A stretch of DNA of 7,185 nucleotides from Gammaproteobacteria bacterium (GCA_016844485.1 JAENIZ010000061.1:1-7185); one strand, 5' to 3'. Counted from the stretch's first letter, positions 1 to 6,015 are shown. Notes: generated by a model from the letters alone, not told the origin. Made by a program: numbers and translations.

Positions 1-162
1 ATCCAGATATTTTATGATGCACTTGGCGGCAAGAGACATTATGCGAAACAACCACAGGAGATTAAGGACATCTGTTGTGGTCTCAAGCGGTCATTTATTG
101 CAAAAAAATTCAGGACAGCAGGCAAGCTGCGCAGTTATCTTGAATCGATGCAATGGGATTGA
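1..162 (+). CDS. C-terminal end of an unrecognised protein (partial, 5' end outside window)
   Basis: Reading frame 1 is open from the first base to a TGA at 160-162 and encodes 53 residues, beginning IQIFYDALGGKRHY and ending GKLRSYLESMQWD. The start lies outside the window. The composition looks like real protein: aromatic and hydrophobic residues alternate with basic ones, and residues 29-48 are strongly basic, as in an amphipathic C-terminal helix. A competing frame, open from 14 to 403, gives low-complexity basic peptide and runs over 200 bp into the opposite-strand membrane protein, so I prefer frame 1. I recognise no family and assign no function. The next gene lies on the other strand and its stop begins 20 bp away, so the two are convergent. 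Confidence 0.55.
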   Translation: MQIFYDALGGKRHYAKQPQEIKDICCGLKRSFIAKKFRTAGKLRSYLESMQWD

Positions 163-181
163 GCAGTTGCCAGCGAAATTA

Positions 182-583
182 TCACGGGGGATCGGGCCGT
201 TTTATAATGTTCGCCTGGGCGGAATAAAAATTATAAAGCAGTATCGATCCAGTCAGGACGAAATTGATCAGACGTTGCCAGGACAGGCCAACAGAAACAA
301 TCTCTTGTTCTTCAAGATTGCCAATGGTGGCAATAGGCAGCATCACACCGAGAACCAGGATAAAAATATTGATGCTGCTTTCCATCATTGTGATCAGGTA
401 TGACAGCACGGGTTTGAAATAACAGATCAACCCGCACAGGATGCAGAATCCGTAATAGTAATAGCGATGCACGGGATCACTGAGGCCTGCAATACGGAAT
501 GATTGTCCCCAGACGTAGTCCAGGAGAAAGAATAGCGGTGTTAGGTAGTAGTAAATTTTAACAATGGTGGTTGAATTTGACAT
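182..583 (-). CDS. Small multi-pass inner-membrane protein, hypothetical
   Basis: Encodes 133 residues starting MSNSTTIVKIYYYLTP. The frame extends eight codons further, to an ATG at 607, but the ATG at 583 is preceded by GGAG about 10 nt upstream, so I take 583 as the start. Four hydrophobic stretches are visible, roughly residues 10-26, 41-64, 70-88 and 104-122, so the product is probably a four-helix integral membrane protein. A tyrosine cluster (residues 41-44) opens the second segment, and the short tail IIKRPDPP is hydrophilic. A loop between helices 3 and 4 carries several acidic residues (NLEEQE). I do not recognise the family and see no catalytic motif. It is divergent from the gene at 661 and convergent with the partial gene at the left edge, so it is probably transcribed alone. 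Confidence 0.6.
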   Translation of the reverse strand: MSNSTTIVKIYYYLTPLFFLLDYVWGQSFRIAGLSDPVHRYYYYGFCILCGLICYFKPVLSYLITMMESSINIFILVLGVMLPIATIGNLEEQEIVSVGLSWQRLINFVLTGSILLYNFYSAQANIIKRPDPP

Positions 584-633
584 ACACAAATTACTCCGCA
601 ATCCCAATCATGGTAATGTAGTTATGGCAAATT

Positions 634-649
634 TAGAAACAAGTTTCTA
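634..649. promoter_or_regulatory. Perfect 7-2-7 inverted repeat, candidate operator
   Basis: TAGAAAC and GTTTCTA are perfect reverse complements separated by AA. The site sits in the 77-bp spacer between two divergent genes and ends 11 bp before the ATG at 661, where no clear Shine-Dalgarno is seen. It could be a repressor site for either gene, or a short hairpin over the translation start of the rightward gene. No regulator gene is adjacent, so the function is inferred from position and symmetry only. Confidence 0.35.
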
Positions 650-660
650 TTATTAATCTT

Positions 661-1287
661 ATGTCGAAGAATCTGATTATTCTGATTTTCCTGATCATTG
701 CCGGATATTACTGGCATCAGCAGAAAGATGTTGCCGTTAATCTGGAGGAAATTCCCGGCCTGAACCTGACCTATGACGATAAACTGTCCCTTGAAGAACC
801 CCCCATCCAGAAAAAACTGGGTAGTCAGGTACAACCCATCAGGGCAGGCGGCTATACCATAACACCGCTGGCCAGTTTTCAGGCACAGGCACGGGTATTG
901 GGTGCAAAGCATTATAGTATCGACCGGGAGGCCGATCTGGCCCCGGTTGATCTGGCCCTGGGCTGGGGCCCGATGGCGCAACAGGAGGTACTTGATACAT
1001 TAAGTATCAGCCAGTCCGGCCGGTTTTATCACTGGCAGACGGACGATTTTCCCATACCCCGGCGGGACATAGAGACCAATAGTGCAAATATGCACTTCAT
1101 CCCGGCCAGTCCGGCTATAGAAAAACAATTGAAGCAGATCGATGCAGGCGATCAGGTCAAATTCAAAGGTTATCTGGTAAAGATTGACGCAGATGACGGC
1201 TGGCGCTGGAACAGCTCCATGACTCGTAATGATACCGGTGGCGGTGCATGTGAAGTGGTGTTGATCGATGACATCACCCGTCTTTGA
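661..1287 (+). CDS. Conserved hypothetical protein, N-terminally membrane-anchored
   Basis: Encodes 208 residues. Residues 4-17 (NLIILIFLIIAGYY) form one hydrophobic segment preceded by a lysine, which suggests an uncleaved anchor or signal sequence with the rest in the periplasm. The soluble part has motif-like stretches: GWGPM at 101-105, SISQSGRFYHW at 115-125, SANMHFIPA at 141-149, KGYLV at 169-173, and GWRWNSS with TGGGACE at 180-198. From memory these resemble a widespread gammaproteobacterial family of unknown function; I know of no assigned activity. The segment GDQVKFKGYLVKID resembles an OB-fold-like beta hairpin, which is only a guess. No strong ribosome binding site precedes the ATG, but the anchor starts right at this methionine, so I keep it. 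The gene is convergent with the PEBP gene, with 22 bp between the stops. Confidence 0.75.
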   Translation: MSKNLIILIFLIIAGYYWHQQKDVAVNLEEIPGLNLTYDDKLSLEEPPIQKKLGSQVQPIRAGGYTITPLASFQAQARVLGAKHYSIDREADLAPVDLALGWGPMAQQEVLDTLSISQSGRFYHWQTDDFPIPRRDIETNSANMHFIPASPAIEKQLKQIDAGDQVKFKGYLVKIDADDGWRWNSSMTRNDTGGGACEVVLIDDITRL

Positions 1288-1309
1288 ATCTTGTCCTGGC
1301 AGGATGCTG

Positions 1310-1780
1310 TTAGTGTTTATAGGTCGCCATTAAAACGGCCTGTTCAACAATATGACCTGACATTGCCTGTTCCACTCTGGCCTTGGTAGGGGTTTTCAGG
1401 TCAGGCAGCATGACATCAAGTGCATAAAGTTTATGAAAATAACGATGACGGCCGATCGGGGGACAGGGGCCGCCATAACCCGTCCGCTTCCAGTCATTAA
1501 GTCCTTCCTTTGTGCCCGCAGGAAGATTGGCCGGACTGATTGCCTCATTCAGGCCAGTGCTATCCGCAGGCAGGTTATACAACACCCAATGCACCCAGGT
1601 CATCTTCGGGGCTGCAGGATCGGGTGCATCGGGATCATCAACGATTAACACAAGGCTTTTAGTCCCTTTCGGCACGCCAGACCAGACCAGTTCAGGCGAA
1701 ATATCATCACCGTCACAGGTAAAACGCGCGGGGATGTTGCCTTCGTGTTTGAATGCGGGGGAGGTGATCGATAAACTCAT
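1310..1780 (-). CDS. YbhB/YbcL-family (PEBP, Raf kinase inhibitor-like) protein
   Basis: Encodes 156 residues, the usual length for bacterial phosphatidylethanolamine-binding-like proteins. Family signatures are the opening MSLSITSPAF, IPARFTCDGDDISPEL at 16-31, the anion-pocket loop DDPDAP at 48-53, HW at 64-65, and GPCPPIGRHRY at 104-114 followed by KLYALD. The fold binds small anionic ligands in eukaryotic relatives; the role of bacterial members is not settled, and no catalytic function is claimed. I chose the start at 1780 because AAGGAG lies 8 nt upstream. The same frame stays open to an ATG at 1879, adding 33 residues with a hydrophobic stretch that could act as a signal peptide; that ATG has no good Shine-Dalgarno. 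From 1780 the product would be cytoplasmic, like YbhB. It may be cotranscribed with the dioxygenase-like gene upstream on the same strand. Confidence 0.92.
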   Translation of the reverse strand: MSLSITSPAFKHEGNIPARFTCDGDDISPELVWSGVPKGTKSLVLIVDDPDAPDPAAPKMTWVHWVLYNLPADSTGLNEAISPANLPAGTKEGLNDWKRTGYGGPCPPIGRHRYFHKLYALDVMLPDLKTPTKARVEQAMSGHIVEQAVLMATYKH

Positions 1781-1901
1781 TTGGCTTTCTCCTTGAGGTA
1801 TGTCATAAAGAAAAAGATTGGCAGTTAAATTCGGTAACAGCGTTAATGAAAAAACGCAAAAGAAATACAGTTTACACATTAATTGTACAGCCCTGCCTTA
1901 A

Positions 1902-2366
1902 TCATCGTACTAGTAACTCCACAGGTTGCAGAACGAAATCCTGTGTTATCTGTTTTATCTGTTCTGATCCAATCCAGTTGGTAACAAGTTTTTTATAACC
2001 CTCTGCAGTAACGATAAAATGAATATGAGGGATCGGGGCGCCTGGCCATTCTGTCTCAAAACGGTACAGACCATCTTCGCCTGAAAACAAGTATGCGCGT
2101 AATCGATCTTCATAAACTCCTTCCCTGTTCATTTGCCAATGGGCGATGCGGGCATCTGCAACCGGACTGCAGTCCATGGCCGATAATACACTGCCGCTGA
2201 TGACAAGACCGGTACTGATATCCACTTTATGAATATTTATCTCTTTATAATGTGTCCCCATACCCATGGTGGGAGTAGGTATACATTGTGAGGCTACTGC
2301 TGGTGGAAGCAACAGCAGGCTCACGAACAATAGAATAAGTATTGTCAAGCGCATTTTTTCAATCAT
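1902..2366 (-). CDS. Exported intradiol ring-cleavage dioxygenase-like protein
   Basis: Encodes 154 residues. Residues 1-26 form a Sec-type signal peptide (hydrophobic LTILILLFVSLLLL, then PPAVAS), so the mature protein is probably periplasmic. The rest matches the catalytic beta-sandwich of protocatechuate/catechol dioxygenases: VISGSVL, then VADARIAHWQMNREGVYED, then GEDGLYRFETEWPG and PHIHF. True enzymes hold Fe(III) with two tyrosines and two histidines. Here the GVY tyrosine and both histidines of PHIHF are present, but the loop that normally carries the second tyrosine (GPYPWR in protocatechuate dioxygenase) is shortened to GAPIP. It therefore belongs to the dioxygenase-like superfamily, but ring cleavage is uncertain. 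An ATG at 2354 (MRLTILI) is an equally good start for a signal peptide and better spaced from the AGGA just upstream. No aromatic-degradation gene is nearby. Confidence 0.8.
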   Translation of the reverse strand: MIEKMRLTILILLFVSLLLLPPAVASQCIPTPTMGMGTHYKEINIHKVDISTGLVISGSVLSAMDCSPVADARIAHWQMNREGVYEDRLRAYLFSGEDGLYRFETEWPGAPIPHIHFIVTAEGYKKLVTNWIGSEQIKQITQDFVLQPVELLVR

Positions 2367-2445
2367 CCTACTGATATAGTGTAGTCCGTTGTCCTAGAGT
2401 TATAAGGGTAGAGGTACTTAATTTATATCAATTCCCGGAATCATT

Positions 2446-2958
2446 ATGAGCCGAGCATTTGTAAAAGAGCAGGATGGTGATCAGGCGGATGCTGACATTA
2501 TAGAAAGGCCGCAGAGCATGCATCCAAACTATATGACCCTGCATGGTCTGGAAGAGATGAAGCTGCGCCTGGAAAACCTGCGCCAGCAACATACTATTCT
2601 GAAGCCGCAGGAAGATAACCTTACTGCGAAAAGCCGGATAAAAATGCTTGAGGCAGATCTGCGCTATCTGGAAAAACGCATTCAATGCGCGATACCTGTC
2701 GATACCGCAACACACACCGGGGGCGATATTCGTTTTGGGGCTACGGTTAAATTGATGGATGGGGAGGGTACGCAATATATATTTACCATTGTTGGTGAAG
2801 ACGAGGCCAGGGCAGAAGCGGGATCAATCAGTTGGGTATCACCGCTTGCGCGTGCACTGCTTGGCAAGCAGGCGGGGGATGTAGTGATCTGGCAAAGACC
2901 GGCGGGGGATCTGGAACTCGAGATACTATCTTTTAATTATGAATTAAGTAAAAATTAA
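2446..2958 (+). CDS. GreA/GreB-family transcription elongation factor-like protein
   Basis: Encodes 170 residues. The opening MSRAFVKEQDG is typical of a GreB-like subgroup. Residues 31-83 form the charged heptad-rich coiled coil (TLHGLEEMKLRLENL... LRYLEKRI). Residues 95-165 form the FKBP-like C-terminal domain, with FGATVKL, FTIVGEDEA and the diagnostic block SWVSPLARALLGKQAGDVV. Gre factors insert the coiled coil into the RNA polymerase secondary channel and stimulate transcript cleavage through acidic tip residues. Here the coiled coil looks shorter than in GreA, and the canonical tip (GDLKENAEY in GreA, with Asp41 and Glu44) is replaced by a QED-containing turn near residues 54-59. Cleavage activity is therefore not assured; it may be a competitor or a specialised secondary-channel factor. 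The CDF gene begins 38 bp downstream on the same strand, so cotranscription is likely. Confidence 0.85.
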   Translation: MSRAFVKEQDGDQADADIIERPQSMHPNYMTLHGLEEMKLRLENLRQQHTILKPQEDNLTAKSRIKMLEADLRYLEKRIQCAIPVDTATHTGGDIRFGATVKLMDGEGTQYIFTIVGEDEARAEAGSISWVSPLARALLGKQAGDVVIWQRPAGDLELEILSFNYELSKN

Positions 2959-2996
2959 TTCGCATGGCATCTTAAAAAGAATACATATACGGCATT

Positions 2997-3911
2997 ATGT
3001 CATCATCAACTCACGGGTCTTCAGCCAAGGCAATCCTCTATGCGTTTATCGCCAATCTTGGTATTGCGTTGGCCAAGAGTGGTGCGGCCATATACACTGC
3101 CTCAGGCAGTATGCTGGCTGAAGCGATTCATTCCTACGCGGATTGCGGCAACCAGGTCTTGCTGTATATCGGCCTGCGTCAATCCGTTAAACCGCCTGAC
3201 AAAGAACATCCGCTTGGTTATGGCAAGATCAGTTATTTCTGGAGCTTTATTGTTGCAATAATTCTGTTCAGCATGGGTGGTTTGTTCTCCATCTACGAGC
3301 GCTGGCATAAATTACATGAACCCGAAGCGCTGACCAGCGCCTGGGTGGCGTTACTGGTGCTGGGAGTTTCCATCGTCCTTGAAATCTTCAGCCTGATCGG
3401 GTGCGTCAAGGAAATAAATAAGATCCGCGGGAATAAACCCTTCTGGCGCTGGTTCAAGACAACACGCAATGCGGAGCTGGTGGTCGTGCTGGCGGAAGAC
3501 AATGCTGCCATCATTGGTTTGTTGCTTGCCTTTGGTTTTGTTTCGTTGGCATCTATCACGGGCGATCCTGTCTATGATGCCATCGGATCAATCTGCATTG
3601 GTGTCGTGCTGATCCTGATCTCAATATTTGTTGCAACACGTATCAAGGCACTCATTATCGGCAAATCCGCAGAACCGGAATTACAGGAAATCATCAATTC
3701 CATCATCGCCAATGACGATGCAATAGACAGTATATTGAATACAATAACTATTCAGTTTGGCCCGCAAATCATGCTGGCCGCGAAGATTAAAATGCACTCC
3801 GGTGTTTCGATCGAGAGAGCAGTTGAGAGAATTAATGTGCTGGAGCGAAAAATAAAAGAACAGGTGCCGGAGGTCGGTTGGTGTTTTATGGAGCCGGACT
3901 GCGAACAGTAA
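2997..3911 (+). CDS. Cation diffusion facilitator (CDF) family divalent metal transporter
   Basis: Encodes 304 residues, a normal CDF length. These inner-membrane antiporters export Zn(II), Fe(II), Mn(II) or related ions against protons. Hydrophobic helices lie near residues 11-33, 38-60, 78-100, 115-135, 161-183 and 193-214, followed by a cytoplasmic ferredoxin-like domain (about 220-304). Helix 2 has the HxxxD site (His45, Asp49), followed by the family block KEHPLGYGKISYFWSFIVAI at 69-88. Helix 5, which normally carries a second (H/D)xxxD, reads VLAED, with Val164 in the first position and Asp168 retained, preceded by Glu167. This places it in the SLC30A9-like bacterial subgroup as I recall it, so the transported metal cannot be predicted safely. 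It follows the GreB-like gene by 38 bp, and the repeat element at 3916 begins four bases after its stop. Confidence 0.9.
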   Translation: MSSSTHGSSAKAILYAFIANLGIALAKSGAAIYTASGSMLAEAIHSYADCGNQVLLYIGLRQSVKPPDKEHPLGYGKISYFWSFIVAIILFSMGGLFSIYERWHKLHEPEALTSAWVALLVLGVSIVLEIFSLIGCVKEINKIRGNKPFWRWFKTTRNAELVVVLAEDNAAIIGLLLAFGFVSLASITGDPVYDAIGSICIGVVLILISIFVATRIKALIIGKSAEPELQEIINSIIANDDAIDSILNTITIQFGPQIMLAAKIKMHSGVSIERAVERINVLERKIKEQVPEVGWCFMEPDCEQ

Positions 3912-3915
3912 TGAC

Positions 3916-4026
3916 GTGCATGGATGCACTAATGCCGCGGGGTCAGGATGACCAAGAGCGGCGAGTGATTAGTGATTAGTGATTAGTGATTTGTGATTAG
4001 TTACTAGTTACTAATTACTAATCACT
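3916..4026 (+). repeat. Compound intergenic repeat element, copy 1
   Basis: In order: a palindrome GTGCAT-GG-ATGCAC at 3916-3929; the shared 9-mer AATGCCGCG at 3931-3939; a palindrome GGTCA-GGA-TGACC at 3941-3953; the shared GAGCGGCG at 3956-3963; and the heptad hairpin at 3964-4026. The same parts occur in the same order at 6371-6500. The element fills nearly all of the spacer between the convergent CDF and kinase genes, starting 4 bp after one stop and ending 9 bp before the other. It contains no coding sequence. A role as mRNA 3' end, transcription barrier or non-autonomous mobile repeat is inference. Confidence 0.8.
3964..4026 (+). repeat. Nine-unit heptad array forming a 28-bp stem with a 7-nt loop
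   Basis: The 63 bases divide exactly into nine 7-mers: AGTGATT four times, TGTGATT once, AGTTACT twice, AATTACT and AATCACT. The first four units pair with the last four, and the fifth is the loop. The outer pair is perfect; the inner pairs deviate at five positions, all of which are G.U in + strand RNA. Transcripts reading out of the CDF gene could form this long hairpin. No T-tract follows, so it is not a standard intrinsic terminator. Confidence 0.75.
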
Positions 4027-4035
4027 TATGTGTTG

Positions 4036-5721
4036 TTAACCTAGCCGTTCCAGGGCGCGCACTGCATTGTCATCTCCCTGATCTGCAGCTTTCTGGTACC
4101 ATTTTTTTGCCACCTCAATGTCTTTATGAATGCCTCTTCCTTTTGCATAAATCACTCCCAGGTTGAATTGCGCATTCGGATGGCCCTGTTCCGCCGCCTT
4201 GCTATACCAGTGAAACGCCTCAACATCATCTCTTTCCACGCCTTTTCCCTTACCAAACATATAACCCAGAATGATTTGCGCATTGATATGGCCCTGTTCA
4301 GCCGCCTTCTGATACCACTCGAAGGCCTCAGTCTCATCTCGTGGCACACCTCTGCCCTTGGCAAACATATTTGCAAGAATATATTGTGAATTCACATGGT
4401 TTTGTACTGCGGCGCGATGATACCAGTTCACGGCCTGTTTTTCGTTTTTCTCCGTGCCAATACCTTTTGCATACATCATCGCCAAAGTTGATTGAGCAGT
4501 AACATCGCCTTGCTCAGCAGCCATCTTGTACCACTTGAATGATTCAGCGTAATCCTGGGTAACGCCGCGGCCTTTGGCATAAATCACCCCCAGGTTGAAC
4601 TGTGAATTGAGATGGCCTTTTTCCGCGGCCTTTTTGTACCACTTGACCGCCTCTTCTTCGTTCTTCGTAGCCCCAATGCCTTTTGCATACATGAAACCAA
4701 TATTTGACAACGCAACGATATCTCCGCTTTCGGCGGCCTTGAGAGTAGACAAAAAGACGTTATTTCTTTCTGCCGTCGAGTTCAGGTCTACATTGACTTC
4801 ATCCGGCGGCAGTGTGACCTCTTTACGGGGGCTGGTGAATTCCAGATTCCACTCCCCTATTGATTGTGGCCGATCCTGTTGCTTGAATTGCAGGGCGTGA
4901 TCAATAGCTTCGAGCAGCGGTGTTGAATATTTTCCCGCGCCTATTTCGACGGCGGAGACGTATGTATCTTTTAAGGTATGACTGATGGCGGCGCTGCGAT
5001 CAACAGCATCCGTGGGTGGTACCCCGGCGATTCCGCGATAGAGTGTCGCCCCGACTGAATAGATATCTGTCCAGGGACCCTGTGTATCATCCGTTGTGTT
5101 GTATTGTTCAATCGGGGCATACCCTCTCGAGAAAATACTGGTAAGTGATTTCTGGGATTCTTCCAGAGATCTCCGGGCCGAACCGAAATCGAGAAGTACG
5201 GGATCACCGTCAACGCGTATGTAGATGTTTGCAGGTTTGACGTCACGATGTATAAAGCCGGCGGCGTGAACATGCCGCATGCCGTCCATGATCGGGAGAA
5301 TGACGCTCTTCAGATCCTCTTCACTGAGGGTTTTACGGCGGCTGAGAATTTCCTGCAGGCTTTCTCCCAATTCATAATCCATCACCAGATAACCGGTGTT
5401 ATTTGCCTCGAAGACATTTCGCACCCTGACGATATTCGGGTGTTTGAACTTGCCTATAGTCCGCGCCTCTTCGATAAAACGTTCAAGTCCCCACTGGTAT
5501 CTTGCAGCATGTTCCGACGTAACGGGTTGTACGCTGCCATTTTCATCACGCGCGGATAGTTCGACAGGCAGGTATTCCTTGATGGCGACCTCGTGATCCA
5601 GGTTCAGATCCAGCGCGAGATAAGTGATCCCGAAACCGCCTTGTCCCAGGATTTCCTTGATCTCGTACCAGTGCAGTTTATACCCTGGTTTAAGCGCCTT
5701 GAGGTGTTGTTTTTGTTTCAT
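4036..5721 (-). CDS. Hanks-type Ser/Thr protein kinase fused to six Sel1 repeats
   Basis: Encodes 561 residues. The kinase domain (about 18-295) is complete: glycine loop GQGGFG at 26-31, VAIK lysine at Lys48, the probable alpha-C glutamate Glu85, catalytic loop HRDVKPAN at 158-165, DFG at 178-180, activation-segment end GYAPIEQY at 200-207, Asp219 in TDIYSVG, and Arg284. It should phosphorylate Ser/Thr of unknown targets. After a short linker (296-333) come six Sel1-like repeats of exactly 36 residues each (334-549) and a half-unit cap, probably a protein-binding solenoid. No transmembrane segment or signal peptide is seen, so a cytoplasmic enzyme is expected, unlike PASTA-type receptors. 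The ATG at 5721 has only a weak upstream ribosome binding site, but the next methionine (Met114) lies inside the kinase domain. Convergent with the CDF gene; its substrate and any cognate phosphatase are not apparent here. Confidence 0.95.
   Translation of the reverse strand: MKQKQHLKALKPGYKLHWYEIKEILGQGGFGITYLALDLNLDHEVAIKEYLPVELSARDENGSVQPVTSEHAARYQWGLERFIEEARTIGKFKHPNIVRVRNVFEANNTGYLVMDYELGESLQEILSRRKTLSEEDLKSVILPIMDGMRHVHAAGFIHRDVKPANIYIRVDGDPVLLDFGSARRSLEESQKSLTSIFSRGYAPIEQYNTTDDTQGPWTDIYSVGATLYRGIAGVPPTDAVDRSAAISHTLKDTYVSAVEIGAGKYSTPLLEAIDHALQFKQQDRPQSIGEWNLEFTSPRKEVTLPPDEVNVDLNSTAERNNVFLSTLKAAESGDIVALSNIGFMYAKGIGATKNEEEAVKWYKKAAEKGHLNSQFNLGVIYAKGRGVTQDYAESFKWYKMAAEQGDVTAQSTLAMMYAKGIGTEKNEKQAVNWYHRAAVQNHVNSQYILANMFAKGRGVPRDETEAFEWYQKAAEQGHINAQIILGYMFGKGKGVERDDVEAFHWYSKAAEQGHPNAQFNLGVIYAKGRGIHKDIEVAKKWYQKAADQGDDNAVRALERLG
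4075..4722 (-). repeat. Six in-frame Sel1 repeats, 108 bp each
   Basis: Residues 334-549 of the kinase fall into six units of 36 residues with no insertions. Each has the pattern (A/S)xxxLxxM(Y/F)xKGxG followed by WYxxAA. Units 2 and 6 share QFNLGVIYAKGRG, and their DNA is nearly identical over this stretch (near 4140-4170 and 4572-4602), suggesting recent duplication or gene conversion. Units 1 and 3 share MYAKGIG and KNE. Confidence 0.9.
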
Positions 5722-5854
5722 TATTCACTGCGATTTAATTAGTTTTTGCCCCCGGCCTTACCGCCAGAGGGTCATACACTCCGATATGACGTTATGGTTC
5801 CCCCCGCAAATTCATTTCCGCATTATTCTTATATATTTTACGCAATTAACGATA

Positions 5855-5883
5855 AATACAAGAAAAATAAGAGAAAAAGTCAA
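5855..5883 (-). promoter_or_regulatory. Possible sigma-70 promoter for the kinase gene
   Basis: On the minus strand TTGACT (5878-5883) is followed, after 17 nt, by TGTATT (5855-5860), a 5/6 and 4/6 match to the -35 and -10 consensus. It would give a leader of about 125 nt before the ATG at 5721. The surrounding DNA is very AT-rich, so chance matches are likely. Confidence 0.35.
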
Positions 5884-5903
5884 TAAATAGTTGAAAAAAC
5901 AGC

Positions 5904-5920
5904 GAATATTGGAAATATTC
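5904..5920. promoter_or_regulatory. Perfect inverted repeat GAATATT-GGA-AATATTC, candidate operator
   Basis: Two 7-bp arms are perfect reverse complements around GGA. The site lies in the 294-bp gap between the divergent kinase and DUF4124 genes. Its centre is about 64 bp upstream of the start expected from the kinase promoter proposed at 5855-5883, a position typical of activator sites; it is about 100 bp upstream of the DUF4124 start. The rest of this gap holds an AT-rich tract (about 5815-5900) and no open frame that looks coding. Confidence 0.4.
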
Positions 5921-6015
5921 AGTCTGAATTATAGCTCAATCGGCGTTATTTCGTAGGCTAAGCGGGGTTCCCGGGGCCTGTTTCTTGCCAAGGTAGAGCA
6001 GGGGTACAATTAATC

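Noticed and set aside
14..403. 129-codon + strand open frame at the left edge
   Set aside because: It overlaps over 200 bp of the membrane protein on the other strand, and its peptide is basic and low in structure; the frame-1 reading (1-162) looks more like real protein.
433..450. CAGGATG match within the membrane protein gene
   Set aside because: Its flanks do not pair beyond two bases, and it lies in coding sequence, so it is not a member of the palindrome family.
622..981. 119-codon minus strand frame
   Set aside because: Antisense to the anchored hypothetical protein at 661-1287, which has a proper N-terminal anchor and motif-like stretches.
3964..4026. CRISPR-like array
   Set aside because: The 7-nt units are contiguous with no spacers, and no cas gene is present; the array is a palindromic heptad hairpin.
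4152..4376. Extra frames within the Sel1 region on both strands (also + strand 4126-4389 and 4595-4900)
   Set aside because: They are shadows that echo the 108-bp period of the Sel1 repeats in other frames.
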